From Porodaedalea pini (Eukaryota; Basidiomycota; Agaricomycetes; Hymenochaetales; Hymenochaetaceae): DNA of 64,000 nucleotides. How positions within the stretch are numbered: position 1 is the first letter of the stretch; each line of letters starts with the position of its first letter. Below, piece by piece: positions 34,639-47,436 of this stretch. A program made the translations under genes and the position numbers. Location: contig NBAY01000010.1 in the NCBI GenBank assembly GCA_002794775.1, forward strand, positions 744,001-808,000, in the 5' to 3' direction. Under the pieces are notes generated by a model that was not told where the DNA came from, searched no databases, and saw nothing but the letters and a program-made list of their open reading frames with translations.

Positions 34639-35954
34639 TTATACAGCCGACTTCCACACGGAGGATGAGCTCGAGTAACTTTGCCCGCTGTTCCAGTTGT
34701 GCCTCCATCCTTCCAGTCCGACGTAGCTTGTTGTTTCCTCCGGCGCTGCCATGGCTGCCGCTGCACCTGCTCCTCCCCCGGCCACTCCGCCAGCTTCTCC
34801 GTCTTGAACCCCGCTAGAATAAGACGCTTGCGGACGTACCTGGATGGGCTCGACATCTTCGGGATTCCACATCCACAGTGTGCGATCAATACGCCCCCAG
34901 AAGAAGGCATAGCGCAGCGCAGGAAGGACGACGTGTAGCGATGCCGCGACGGCGCGTTGGAATGGGGGTGTGAGAGGGGGTACCCAGTGCTGTACGTCGA
35001 CTTCGAGCACTTTGAGGTGGGTGAGGCGGGAGAGGTGGCTCAGGAGGGTCATGTGCTGTGCAATAGAGTAACTTGTGTTAGGAGTGTCTGAAAGAATACA
35101 GCAAGAATGACGCGTACAGATTTGTGGTCTATTGGTAAAGGGATATGTGACAAATACTGAAGATTCGGGCAGGAGGTTGTGATGACGGATATGGAGGAGA
35201 GGAGCATGTCTGGTGGGAGCGCCGTGATCGATAAGGAGCGCAGCTTTTTAAGGCGGTGCAGCTCGGGGAGTACGAGCGGGAGGAGGGAGACCGCATCCTC
35301 GGTGTCGATAGGGAACTTGAGATGCGTGAGAGGGCAGTGAAGAAGTAGGTCGACGACAAGCAGTGGGCCCTCAAACTGAGCAAGGCGCGGGAGTGCATCG
35401 GTGGATAAGGGCGCAAGCGGTACGTTCTCCGCAACTTCCGAAATGGTCAAGCAGCGCAAGCGGTCTTGCATCTCGAGGAAAGCTGCGACGTGTTCATCCC
35501 AAACTAGGCCTAGCCGCGCCTCCGTCGCTCGGAGTGTCAGAGCACTGTCGAGCACCCATGACTGTACAAGCGCCGGGTCCACGAGCACGAATACATCGAG
35601 CTGCGTCAGGTTCACAAGGCTCGCACTCACCCGTTCCCAGAACTCGCGGCGTACGACCATGGCTTGGATGGTGCGCTGCACCTCGCGCTCGTGGCCGGCG
35701 GCGAGGCGGTACGGCGAAGTGGGCGTGAGCGCGAACGTGCGGACGTGCGCGGCGACGCGTGGGCATTCGGCGAGCGTTTCCATGAGATAGAAATTGGTGG
35801 GGTATGGAAAGAGTTCTATGGTCTCGTAGAGGAGTTTCTCGGCGGCATCTTGGAGTGTCCGCGAAGTAGAGGCGAGCGCCGCGAGGGTTCGTCGATCTGG
35901 CGCTGCGCGCGCGATGCGATGTGCAACTTCTGGCGGGACAGTGAAAGACGCCAT
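34639..35954 (-). CDS. F-box/LRR-like protein, 417 aa
   Basis: Two minus-strand exons, 35954-35118 and 35055-34639, join in phase across a 62-nt intron (GTACGC...CACAG). The N-terminus MASFTVPPEVAHRIARAAPDRRTLAALASTSRTLQDAAE is a divergent F-box-like helical module, ending in a typical ...LLYETIELFPYP strand. Leucine-rich segments follow (LTQLDVFVLVD, LRCLTISEVAENVPLAP, LHRLKKLRSLSITALP, CPNLQYLSHIPLP, LTHLKVLEVDVQHW). The C-terminus has an aromatic WGRIDRTLWMWNP followed by a Gly/Ala-rich low-complexity tail. Probably an SCF adaptor of unknown target. Antisense frames over exon 1 are shadows of GC-rich coding DNA. Confidence 0.8.
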
Positions 35955-36446
35955 CTAGCAGGAAATTTCCGTTAATATCAAACGATTGTATCAAGCAGCT
36001 GTCAGAGTCAACAAACTTATACCTTGTGCAGATTAAGAGTGCTTCAAATGGTCTTCTTTGTTTTATTGCTCATGAGCCTCGGATCCTTTTGTAGGCGTCT
36101 TCCAAGAGTCCAAGATAGAGTAGAGTTCAAGATAGACAACCGCGAGGTCCAGTGAATAACAAAGCAAGCCAGCTTTCGTGGTCGCCGTTGCCAGTGCTGG
36201 CACAGTAGCAGCTCAAAACCAAAAATCAGGTCACGGCATTTCGACGCGCGTCGCGTCAAGACGCGTCTTGCTGCTGACCACCATCTCGAGTCGAAATTAT
36301 ATGGTACGTGTAAAAGCAAAAGGACTATTCACAGCAGCATTGACGCACTCTGTGCTCAACAACCTCTAGCATTGTATCCGTCGAGCCTCGTTTTAATCTG
36401 CGGAACTTCTTCGGTTCTATTTCCCTCGAAGCGCCTTCCGCCACTC
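35955..36446. other. Divergent promoter region, F-box gene / TRM44
   Basis: About 490 bp between two divergent starts. No gene is supported. It contains a short imperfect GC-rich palindrome around GACGCGCGTCGCGTC (36242-36256), similar to one near 32366-32386 upstream of the TPR/F-box gene; its function is unknown. Confidence 0.45.
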
Positions 36447-38288
36447 ATGTCCCAACCCGCTCGACCACCCTTCACACCCTTGCCACGCCTGCCAAATGAT
36501 CCATGGGAGCCACTCAAATCTGCTACAGAAAGCTCCGAATGGATCCCGGTCTGTTCGTGCCCTGCGGACTTCCCAATCGAAACTGTGCGCCCCTGCTCTC
36601 CAAATAGTACTCGACGTGCCGCGTAACTCTTTCATATCGGACACGTGCTAGTTCGACGCGGCCATCTCTCAGCTGGTGCACCATCCGGAGTATAACTCGA
36701 CTCTAATTTTGCGGTCGGAGATCATCGAAGAATCGGAGCAAGAGTCGGAGCTTGAGGTGCCCCAGCTTCAAGGCATCCGTTTCGTCAAGAACGTACACCG
36801 AAGACTTCTCCCTCGACGTCCAGGCCGCGACCCACCCATCGAGCAGAACTGCACGTTCTATGCCGTCTCGAGCGGAACCTCTTTTAATGACGTAGTTGAC
36901 TTCGTCCGAGAAGACTCAGACGAAGGCGAGATCGAAGCGCCGGTGATCTGCCTCATTCTGACCCCAAAGCTTGAGTCGGGCGTGCAAATGCCGTATTACC
37001 ACCCCGCAGTCTTCCACATTGCTTTTCGCTACTTGTATTCACCCGGACCGCACAGTGGCGAAAAAATAGATGAAAGTGGTGATGCAGAAGCTCGCCTGCG
37101 TATCGAGGTTGTCTTGCAACCTGGTGCATCCGATCCCAAAGACGTTGATTCACGGCTATACCGTACGTGTCTCGCACTCCTCGAGACTGTGCATCGGTAT
37201 GGCTGGGGTATTTCGACGAACTATCGCAAGCAGGTGCACCACGACTGCGTTGTCTCGCGGGAAGAGTACCAGGACCTGTACCTTGTCATGCGAGAACGCC
37301 ACAAACACCTTGTTGGTCAGTGGCATGAGACTACAGATCCACTGAAGCATGTGTTCGAGGTGACAGTGTTGAGAACTATATGTGGGAATATAAGAGCTGA
37401 GTTAAAGGATTTGACAGGACATAGGCATTGCTACATTCCTCATGCTCTTGTGGAGACAAGACAGATCTGAGACTTCTACTTCTCCTACGGACAACTCCAC
37501 ATCCAATAGCAACCTGAAGGAACAATCGACGGAAAGAATGCTCTGGCACGATTGGTCGCGTCCCCAAGGCGGCTTTCTCGACTTCGGGTATGCTGTTTAA
37601 CCATTTCCCAAGGTTTTCAACTATTAAGAACAGAACTTATTTCTATCCTTATCACAGTTGCGGAAACGGTCTCCTCGTGCACATTCTTCGTAGTGAAGGC
37701 TACGCCGGTGAAGGCATCGACCTTCGCGCGCGCACCTCATGGCGACACTATCCACCAGAAACGCAAGCCCATCTCCACGTGCACGCCCTCAACCCTCTCG
37801 ATCTTCCTGTTTCTTCTTCGGGATCGCCGCCTTTGATCTCTTCTCCTTTCCTCAAGCCCGGTGCATTCGTTATCGCGAACCATGCAGATGAACTCTCGCC
37901 ATGGACGCCTGTCCTCGCAACTCTGACCGACGCGAGCGGGTTCCTCTCCATTCCTTGTTGTTCATGGTCATTCGACGCGCGCTTCGAGCGAGCACAGCTG
38001 TCTCTTCGTGCCAGTTCCAGATCAGGGCGTGAGGTTGCATTCGCATTCGCACCTCCAGATGATACTGATGTCGATGCTTTTGTGGAGTCTCTCCGCCTCG
38101 GCGGGATGGGCGGTGATGCGGGCAAGAGCACCTATGCCGCGTATCGCGTGTGGCTTGCCTGCCTTGGCGTACGATGCGGCTGGGCTACGGAGAGTGAAAC
38201 ACTACGAATACCGAGCACACGCAACTGGGCGCTTATCGGTCTGTTGCATTTGCCTTTAACGATACAAACGCGTCAAAGGGCAAACTGA
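36447..38288 (+). CDS. TRM44: tRNA (uracil-2'-O-)-methyltransferase
   Basis: SAM-dependent enzyme that methylates the ribose of U44 in tRNA-Ser (yeast Trm44). Exons 36447-36584, 36652-37359, 37418-37587 and 37658-38288 join in phase, giving 548 aa. The N-terminal region contains FDAAISQLVHHPEYNSTLIL across the first junction. The methyltransferase part is unmistakable: HDWSRPQGGFLDFG/CGNGLLVHILRSEGY (SAM-binding glycine loop, split by intron 3), GEGIDLRARTSWRHYP, FVIANHADELSPWTPV, FLSIPCCSWSFDARF and the closing IPSTRNWALIG. All family blocks are present, so the enzyme looks intact. It is flanked by F-box genes with no functional link seen. Confidence 0.95.
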
Positions 38289-38552
38289 CATGCAGCATGT
38301 TCCTCTAGGGAGAAAAAAATGCGGAGAAAAGTCACGTGCCGTCGAGAATGCGCTAGCTATTATCCAGCAGGTTCGCGAGCGGGGGCTCTTTAAGACGCGG
38401 AGACCGGAGGGCAAGGCGGGTGACCACTAGCCACTACATATAAAGATTAATGCAATCGTCGTTGTTTTTAAAGACAGCTTAGAACAAAGGAATGTCATTA
38501 AGGAATGTACACATCTAAGTAGAAAGTTTGAAAGAAATGTTTAATAGATGGT

Positions 38553-40286
38553 TTAGTACAACTTAAGCTGTGCTTCATAATCCCCGGCTAAATGGTCGAA
38601 CACCATCTCCTCGTGCCAGTCACGCAGAAAACGGCTTCCTCTGAAGTTGCGCGGATGGTACGTACGTTCGACTCTTAGCGTCGCCTCTTTGTCGCCCTCT
38701 ACAGTGCGATCGAGACGGAACGTCTGCGAACGCCAAATTATATACCGTAGGCGTGGCGGAATGGATGATTTGAAGGCTGCTTTAACTTGCTCCTCATCAA
38801 GTAGATCTGTCTTGGGGTCGGAGACAGAGAACGCGAGCATGTGGACGTTTGACGCGAAGCATTGAAGCATGGAGCCCTGTGTCAGTCAAATCAGTATTAA
38901 TTCAGCTTTAAATATGATCGAGTCAAGCAGCTTACAAGCTCCAGAGGCTTCTCCTCTTCCTCCCAGTCGGACGAGCCCCAGCTCGGGATGAACAGCGATA
39001 TTTCCACGAGCTTCGGGAACGTGCGGTTCACGTCCTCAAGTACCCGCAGGAGCGGCACGTCGCGGCTCCAAAATATCAGCTCGAGGCACCGCAGACCCTC
39101 CCCGAGCGGCGCCACCCGGCGCAGCACGTCCTCGAAGTTTTCCTGACGCGCGGCGGTGATCTGAAGATGACGCACCGGCCTCGCGCGCTGCGGCGCCGAG
39201 GCAAGGACTCTGTGGAACCAGGACACGGTCATCGCGCTGACCTGGAGTGCTTGGATGTTGGGCAGGCTGTCGGCGGCGAACGGCGCGATGTCTGAGTCGG
39301 TGTAGATGTCCAGAGATGTAAGGCCGGGGTGTGCTTCAATGAAGGGCGCAATCTCGACGTTCTCGGCCTTGGAGATTAAGAGGAAAGAGCGAAGAGCAGG
39401 GAGAGAGACTGTGGAGAGGGCGAAATTCGCAAAGCAGTTGCCGAGGTACAGATGCAGGACTTGGAGGCGGGGATGAGATTGTAGAAAAGCGAAAAGCGCC
39501 GCCTTCGGGTCGAACGCTTCATTATCAGGATCCGTATGCATGCCTTCATCTGTGTCGAGGAAGAGACGCAGATAGTGCAGATTGCTGAAGCTGCTAGAGA
39601 GAAAGGTATTCTAAATAGGCCATAAGAAACTGTTTCGTTGAAGACCAATGAACTGCTTACCCAGTGCCTCGCTATCAATTCAATGTACAGACCCTGCAGC
39701 GTGTCCGACAACCTCCGTAGGATGATCCAGACATCGTCAGGGAGTGACTCACATGGTTCGCCTGGAAGCGCGTACATGAAGAACTGAAGCCCGCCGTTAT
39801 CTGCAAGATGATTCAGGATGCCGATGATGGGGTTCAAGTCAAGCGGCGCATTTGTCTTTTTTGTCTTGACAATGCTCCTGCTGTTATCGTTATTTTCAGC
39901 ACCTTCGCCAACCCCATCCATTTCGACGTCGGAGTCGGAATCAGAATCTAAATCATCGTCGACGTCGGTGCAGAGGATCTAAAAGTGTGAAACAAGACGT
40001 TCAGAGTCATTTCCAGTGGTAGGTGTAGGTTGAAACCCACACGTAAGGCCCGACAGTGATACGCCGCACGTTGGTTCGATTTAAGGAAAGACAAGAACGA
40101 TGAAACGTGATTGAGGGTGACGTGTGAAAATTGTGTGCGCACAGGAAGGAGCGCAGCTTGCCAGAGGTGGTTGCAGAAGGATGCAGCGTACAAGTCCCTC
40201 GGCTCATAAAGATGCAAGCCGATTTCGTGGACGATTTCTGGGAGGTTTAAGCATGTTTCTGTCGCGCTTCGGTCACGATCGTACAT
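38553..40286 (-). CDS. F-box/LRR protein, 520 aa
   Basis: Four minus-strand exons, 40286-40041, 39978-39661, 39610-38936 and 38876-38553, join in phase (521 codons with stop). The N-terminus has an F-box-like module (CLNLPEIVHEIGLHLYEPRD, LYAASFCNHLWQAALLPV). Exon 2 includes an acidic Asp/Ser run and a variable linker. Leucine-rich segments follow (LHYLRLFLDTDEG, HPRLQVLHLYLGNCFANFAL, LPALRSFLLISKAENVEIAP, HPGLTSLDIYTDSD, VRHLQITAARQ, LRCLELIFWSRDVPLLRVLE). The end holds a charged segment RYIIWRSQTFRLDRTVEG. The target is unknown. It is the third F-box-type gene within 8 kb, consistent with the expanded F-box family of Agaricomycetes. Confidence 0.8.
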
Positions 40287-41399
40287 ACTCCCTCACTGGG
40301 GCATCCTTACGGTGGACGGTTTATGAGGGCGCACTATGCTCTGACGTAGTGGAGGTTGGCGGAGAATGCATGACATGGCTTGCGGTCCACAAGCAATGTG
40401 CAAAGGGAGTCGTAAACAGAGGGGAGAGCGACGAATTGAGCACCCATCGGTAATCCCAGCAATATTGTCCTTCTACTTTGAGGAGTCGAGCAGGCTCAGC
40501 AGATTGTGGAACATCGGTCTTAGTAAACGCGGAAACGGATTTTGTTAACGACTAGGATGTTGAATCTAAGGCCTTGCTTTTGTACCGATGATCCACTCAC
40601 GTCAAACATGCGACAGGTAGATGAGTGACCAGAGACGAAATGCTCCATAATTTTATCCTTCAGCTTTTTGAAGTTTATGCTGCAAAGTCCATTGCCAAAC
40701 GAAGTTCATGTCCTGAAAATAACTCGATGTGCCCCAATTGCTTTTCTCACGTAGAATTAGATAGACTCACAATAATATGGACACCTTCCGAAGGGACGTT
40801 TATCTCGCAAGTGCATGGGAATTCCACCAGCCGAGAGGTGATGATGGTGGTCAAGCACCTCGGCACCAATTGCAATCTTGCAGCCGAAGCATAGTAGCAC
40901 TTCGACCGGTTCGGGATAGCTTAGTCAGCTGTATTTGCAGATGCATTGGCCAGCCTCGTAGGGCATATTTTGACGCGAGAACGGTACAAGCGATGGTCAT
41001 GTATCATTGTATGGGACACGGTGGTTGCAGCTACATGTGTTGTGGGTCAGCACATTGGATTTGCATTACTACTTTTGGAGACTATCTCCTAATCAGGATG
41101 ACTGATGCCTCGATTGATTGGTGCTTGCGTTGCTACAGCCTTGCTCTGGTCCATCATCTCGAAGTACAGTGCGCTTAGGTCAAGTTCACACAGAGCATGC
41201 ATGCTGTCATGGTCATAACTAGATGGTCGTACAGTTCTCCCCATCTTTCCCTCCGCTCACTCTCTCCCTTGGTCCCGCTGGTCTCATTTTCTACTTTCAT
41301 TCTGTCTTTTTCGCCGTAAATTATTCTTCATCGTAGCAAACTGGCTTTGCTCTTCTACGGGTACCAGCTCCCGAGGAGACATTCATAGGTAGCTCCATC
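40287..41399. other. Divergent intergenic region, no gene seen
   Basis: About 1.1 kb between the F-box gene (-) and receptor-like gene (+). Open frames at 40124-40453, 40625-40894 and 40777-41178 (+) do not resemble known proteins and are probably chance. The last 200 bp are pyrimidine-rich (CTTTC/TCTC tracts near 41235-41310), as is common just upstream of fungal start codons. Confidence 0.45.
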
Positions 41400-43098
41400 A
41401 TGTCAGTTGAAGATTCAGCGAATGGTGCGACAGACCTCGTTGATGCGCTCGTCCTTCGACACGGAAACTCACAGAACTGCATGTTTTTCAGGCATAAACG
41501 CATCAGACCCTCAGGCTGGCAGAGATCTTGCAATCTGGCTGTTCTTCCAGATTGCGGCCGACAACATCGGACTGCCGATCCTTGTTGCGACATTCCTCTT
41601 TGCCAAAAGCGTGAAGCGCAACCCGACTCTGGTTAATATGTGCATTACTTGGATCGTCGCAGGTGTTTCCTCGTCATTACTGTACGTTCCACGTGCATCG
41701 GAGAGTCAAGCTGAGGCTAATGCATCTCATACTAGTCTTTATGCCGGAAAGGAATCTGGAGAAGAACCCAGTCATGCACTTTGTGTTTTCCAAACCTCGC
41801 TGCTGTTCGGCACCCCGCCAATGTAAGTGGCACATACCTAGTTTCCATTCCTTCACTAATTCAAAACATTTACGACTCCTAGGTGCTCTTTGTCTGCGCT
41901 GGCGCTCATATATACAGTATGGACATCTTTGAGTTGCACGTCAACGGACCGTGATTCGAGGGCAACCAATTATGGGATGTACGTTGTAAGCATGACAGGT
42001 TAAAACTGTGTTATGTTTTTAAAAGCTGATTGACAAATACGATAAAGCTGCTCATCACTCCGTACGTTGCTCTTTTCGGCTTCGCTCTGGCAACGTCTGT
42101 CGTCGCCATTCAAGATCTGCACAAGGTAAATCGGGCACGGCGGTTTTTCTACTGCTCTGTAGAAAACGACCCTCTGTAAGTTCATCGGTCTTAGCAAGAA
42201 TTTCTTGGTATGTGTTCACCCATTATTTCCAAGATCGGACACGATGGGGATATTCAGTGCTTCTATTTGTCTCATATGTGTTTTATTCGAAGGTGCATTA
42301 GCTACCTTTTCCCTCTCTATATGCGCTTTGTCTGATCTGTTTCCTTCCTCTCAGTCCTCGTAGCAATCCGCATCATTCGTACATGGCGTGCGTTCCAAAG
42401 CTATAACAATGAAAGTCACAGGCGCGGATTCGACAAGCAGCTTATCTTGCGGCTATTCATCTTCTCAGGATACTTGATCGTCGCGCTTTTGTGAGTAGGA
42501 TCTACCCACAGTTCGGCCAGTTGTGCTCTAATGCCCGTGCCTATCGCTACTCTAGCTTCAGTGCGGCCTCTGTCCGTAATTTCAAGTCCGTCGTTCCTGA
42601 TATGTTTGCTGCATCTAGTGAGTATATGTCTTCATTGCCCAATTATCTTATTGATCTAACGAACCTTTTCAGTCGGTATGGCGGTATTTTTCGTTTTCGG
42701 TACTCAGCCAGTACGCACCTCGTTCTTTTTCTCTTTTTGTCAACTCATCACATTTTCAGGATGTTGTACGCGCATGGGCGTTTTGGCTACCAGCCCGTCC
42801 GCCTCCACCACCACCAAAGGACTCGATTAGTGTACATGAACCGCCTTACCATTTCTCGCCGGTCGAAAAGCCTTTCGCAGGAGACCAAGTTACCATCCTT
42901 TCCGACTCTGAGATGTTACAGGACCTAAGCCACGTCCATCTGATGCAGGGCTCGCCGAGCAATACGCCGAGCCTATATGGGTATGCGACGCCCATGACAA
43001 GCTCGATGATGTCGAGGAAGGGCGATAGCATGACCATTATCGGCAAGCCGGAGGAGGCATTCGGAGCACTGCGTAGAGGAAAACACTATTCTGTGTGA
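41400..43098 (+). CDS. Basidiomycete 7TM receptor-like membrane protein
   Basis: Multi-exon membrane protein resembling basidiomycete proteins labelled family A G-protein-coupled receptor-like. The first exon is only 25 nt (41400-41424, MSVEDSAN) and joins 41492 in phase. Hydrophobic segments in order include LAIWLFFQIAADNIGLPILV, CITWIVAGVSSSLL, ALALIYTVWTSLSC, LLITPYVALFGFALATSVVA, LILRLFIFSGYLIVALL and GMAVFFVFGTQ, fitting about seven helices. Between TM5 and TM6 lies a cytosolic loop RIIRTWRAFQSYNNES. The C-terminal tail is Ser/Thr/Pro-rich and predicted cytosolic (GSPSNTPSLYGYATPMTSS), ending GALRRGKHYSV. Ligand and G-protein coupling are unknown; assignment is by overall pattern. Confidence 0.72.
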
Positions 43099-43358
43099 TA
43101 ACGGGATGCCGGGTTCTCGATCGAATTCCCATTGGACGCATTTTTATTCTTTGCTATTGGTCTTCTTCGGTTTATCTTCATCCTCTTTTGCTTTCTAATC
43201 GCTGGCGCAGTAACACTCAAAAAAAAAACTCCTTACGATCACCTTGTACATGTACAATTCAATGCTTGTACCCAATATGAAAACCCAACGTTTATAATTA
43301 CACCAGTGTCCTCCTACAAGTTCAGATTCGTATCGCCCGAATAACTTCTCCTAGATAT

Positions 43359-46266
43359 TCAAGGAAGCGCAAGCCAGAGTTCCATGAGCTTGGTGAGGTT
43401 CGGCGTGCCGACGCCTATATACATATAATCAGATGCTATAAACCATTTGGGATTGTGGGAGAGATCACGAACCGGTAACCGGGTCCCAGCCAGTCGTCGC
43501 GGTGAAACCGGGAGTGCCTGTACAGCCGTTGGCTCATCAGATCATGGCAGAAGATTAAGAAATAGTAGAGGAGTTGTCCATGCGACACGCACCGCAACCC
43601 TGATTGCCTCCGTGCGTGATGTCGTTAAATGCACTGGCGAAATCAGCGGAGTAGATCTGTTGCGTTCATATTTTGCGATTTTCTCATCGGTAGACATTAG
43701 ACAGAGAGGATATCACGATGCTTACAGTCGGGTTGATGAATCCTAGATAAACGAAGCGGAGATTAGAGTCGAGGAATTTGACGTCAAGGGACTAAGGCAA
43801 TACTCGCCGACGGGCCCCTTTCCGGCTGCGATACGTGCATCATTGACGAGGGTGAGGAGCGACCCAACCACAGGGGATGAACAGGACGTTCCGAAGACTA
43901 GTTCAAATTCGCCATCGATGCTGAGATTGTCTTAAGCCAGCGTATAGCCTAATCAAATGGCGAGGACCTACCCAATCACGTAGTTTGCTCTAAAAGTTCA
44001 CCCATTTAGCAATGTCAGATTCCGCTATGCGTTAGCAGGCACTCACCCGTTTGCACTTAAATCTGGGAATCCACGAGCCTAGAACAGCACGTCAAAAACC
44101 ACGGGTCCATGAGAGCACGATGCCGAACGCACATTCCCAGAGTTGTTGAACTGAGCAGACGTGAACGGAGGCGGATGATTCGTCAGGAAACTTGTCACAG
44201 CATCCGCCTGATAGGATGGCATCGCGAAGAAGTTGCTGAACCCGCCACCGCTGAAGATAACTTGCTCGCATGCACCCTCAGGGTCGTTCACCGTGTTTCC
44301 TGGGTCAATCTGCGTCGCACCGACCGCCGTGACGAATGGGCAAGTGACGGGGAAGCCTGGGTTGAATCTTGTTCCGGATGACGTGGCTTCGTCTAGAAGA
44401 CCAAAGTTCCCTTTATCATCATGCTTAAATCACTGCGAAAACCCACCAGCTTACTCTGCGAGTCTAGGCAAAGATCTCCATTTCCGGCAACACCGTCGTC
44501 GCCAGAGCTGTACAAGACGCTGCTGCCCATAAGACCAATCTTGCAGTAGGTGAGTCATTGAGGTAGTAGCAGCATGTGGAGTTCTGACTGGATCTTACCT
44601 TTCCGTACTCATTACATTGGCGAGTAGCATAGGCCAGAGTCACACTGGCTTCATCAGAGCCGAAAGAGACGGAGACAACCTATGAGCCTGTTAAGCCATA
44701 TCGTTCCCGTAAACAAACCAGTAATACTCACATTTGGAGGTGCCAGAATGCCGCAAGACTCCGGGCCTGTATGTCGAGGATGTTAGACATGAAAATTGTT
44801 CGAAGATAGTATTTTCTCACCTTTGAATCCACCCGGCAGCGGATCCGGATAGATCCCGTCAAACTCAGGATTATCACCGCCTATGATGATATTCAGGGCC
44901 AACTATTGCAACATAAAGGGAAGCTTTACCTTCAAAGGTGCAGAAGGAGCCATCGACTGCGTCCAACCAGTTATCGAAAGACGCTCCTACATAACGCATT
45001 CCATATGTAAGCACTCTTAGGGCTAAGGTGTCATTCTCACCTTCTACAAGGTCCCCAGTCTGAAGCAATGTGATCGGTTGCGGGTTGGTTAGCCCCATGG
45101 AATACTCGAGATCGAGGTCAGCTTCTCCGTTAAAATCGAAGCCTTGCTCCTGCGTTTGGTCGGTACCTAAAGGAGGCACTGTTTAACCGACAAGCAACGA
45201 ATTAACATCATGAAACTGACCGCCGTCGATGGAGATGAGATCGGGTGAGACGCCGACGAGGTTAGGCGAAAAGTTGGCAAAAAAGAGGTCTACATATATA
45301 AAGCTCATTAATTACTTGCCTCATTTTTTTTCAGTACAGAGTTCTTTTTCTCACTGAGGTCTCCTTGAAGGAACGCCACCGGGGTAAATTCCACTAACAA
45401 AAAGTAATTCAAAATTTAGGTTAAATCATGTAAAACATTCAGCTACTCACCTATGCCATACGTATTCCTATCCGTTGCAACTGGTGTGTAATTGACTGAA
45501 TACAAGGCTTGCAGACAAGCTAAAGTGATCGTCTCGTCACAGTTCTCCAATGCAGGAGTGATCGTGACCTCGGAGCTGAGGGGCATCGGCCCGCGCAAGT
45601 GGGAATTAATTTTCGGCTTCAGTCCGGCCTGACGCTTGTGCCGGGGCTTCGACGCACTCGGGACAGTGCGCTTGAAATGAACAGTTGGCTTGATCAGCTC
45701 AACGTGCTCCTTAATGTGATGAGGCACATAGTACGAGTGACAGCCTGGAGAGCAATTGTGTGAGCGTAGAAAAACAGAATATAATTATAAAATCCCTCAC
45801 TGATCTGTTCTGCGCCTGTTTCAGAGTGCGTATAGACGTGATACTCGGTGCTAAGCAGATCTTCGACCTCTGAAACCGTTGCATTCACGACGTCCATCCA
45901 ACCTTTACTAGGAGACAGCTTGACCCTTTCCTCGGCGAAGCCAGACCCGACAAGCCACTCCTTTACGGCTTCAACGGACGCCGCACTTGGTGCAAAGGTG
46001 TCAACGACCTGTTCCGGTGTCCAATGCTTGCCATAATCTGGAGACGCCGGGTGCGAGACTGCCATGAGCATCTCATCGAGCTTATCAAGGTTGTTCTGCG
46101 CAAGGCCGATCCGCAGAGGAAGGACATGATCGGGATCAAGGCGGCGCGACTGTATCCAATCCAATGGCTCGAATGCACGTTTCTCGTGGAGTACATGGTC
46201 TGCACGAGGAGAGGGTACGGCAGTGACTACGCCAACGAGAAAGCTGAAAAAGACTGCTCCACGCAT
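43359..46266 (-). CDS. Secreted S53 tripeptidyl peptidase (sedolisin)
   Basis: Extracellular acid serine-carboxyl peptidase removing tripeptides from N-termini, typical of saprotrophic fungi. The chosen start (46266) gives a signal peptide MRGAVFFSFLVGVVTAVPSP. The pro-domain follows (PLRIGLAQNNLDKLDEMLMA, SHPASPDYGKHWTPEQVVDT, LLSTEYHVYTH). About ten introns interrupt the mature part. Catalytic features: GEADLDLEY holding the Glu/Asp pair four residues apart, SSGDDGVAGNGDLC, and FGTSCSSPVVGSLLTLVNDA containing the nucleophile Ser of the GTS motif. The calcium-site region GGNQGCG...GTPGFTATTGWDPVTG follows, with the terminus VGTPNLTKLMELWLALP. It looks complete. Exact splice sites were not all resolved. 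Confidence 0.88.
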
Positions 46267-47436
46267 AGTGGGGCACACGACTCGCGTGGATCGCAAGGTC
46301 CAGGAGTACCATGTTTACAGTTTTATAAGCAGAGACACCTTGAGGCCGTTTTAGTCTTTGGTGGTTCTGTAGCGATAGCGTCAGTCAGAAATATTCCGGA
46401 TCGTGCCCAGCACACAGGTCCATGGGAGAAAGTCGTCCATTCTTAGAATGGACGCACTGCCAGAGTTCACTAAATATACGTGCGTGGAAGACTGAGGTGC
46501 CTATCCCAAGCTGCATGAGATGAAGACACGCGGCTTGCTACTAGAAAAAGTTTGTTGAATGGACATCGTCGAGAAACGAGTCTATCTGGTCGCAGGAAAG
46601 AAAAGGAGCGGGCCGAGATTTAAGCGTGTAATAGAGGAACGTGTTCAGTAGTTCGGACTTTCCGAGAGACTTTTGATGAAAGGAAAGGAGTCGACCTGGG
46701 AAATTGATAGGCTGACGGACATCGAATGACACGTATCCAAATCGTTGGTGTGTCGAAAGTGGACTGGTTCAATTGGACGATTAAGTATTTTCCAACTATA
46801 GAAGTCAAGTTGATAACCCATAGAAGCTGTACGTGTAAGCAGTACAGTGCCATTGGTCTATTGAGAATGACAGGGCCGTACCTCCACATACTAGCCTGAA
46901 GTTTTTGTTAGTACGATGTCGACGTCAAAGTCAAGTTCTAGACGAATCAACCGCTCCAAATACTGACAAACAAACCCTATATCTGGCTTGACACGTGCCC
47001 ATCTACGTGGCGCCTCATCTGGCCATGGCAACTCAACTCTAGTTGAGGCGATTTAATTCAACAAGTCCTAAAACCTTCTTAGAAATGAACACTCTATGAC
47101 TCTGGCGAGGCACTCAGCCGCGTACGTAGCTAAGTCTCATCGGGTCCTCGCGCTTCTCGAGTCTAGCTGTATCATCTCTCCTATGCCCTGCGAGTGAGAG
47201 AAAAACAGCGGCTCCGAAATGAATAACTTAATCGATAGAACGAAGAACCTCATCAGCAGCTTCTCTGAGTCTGTTTCTAGTCCTCTCATTAACGGCAATC
47301 ACGGGGTATATTTTAAAACAAAATATCTTTGTAAAAACTCTGACTCTTTCTCGACGAGACTCCGTTCTCCTCGCCTGGTTTCTCATATTCACTCGACGAT
47401 AAAAAGGGCGTGGAGGATGTCGACTCAGTAATAAAA
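46267..47436. other. Intergenic region, peptidase promoter side
   Basis: About 1.17 kb containing the promoter of the minus-strand S53 peptidase. Minus frames at 46541-46889 show no family resemblance. No other gene or repeat recognised. Confidence 0.45.
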
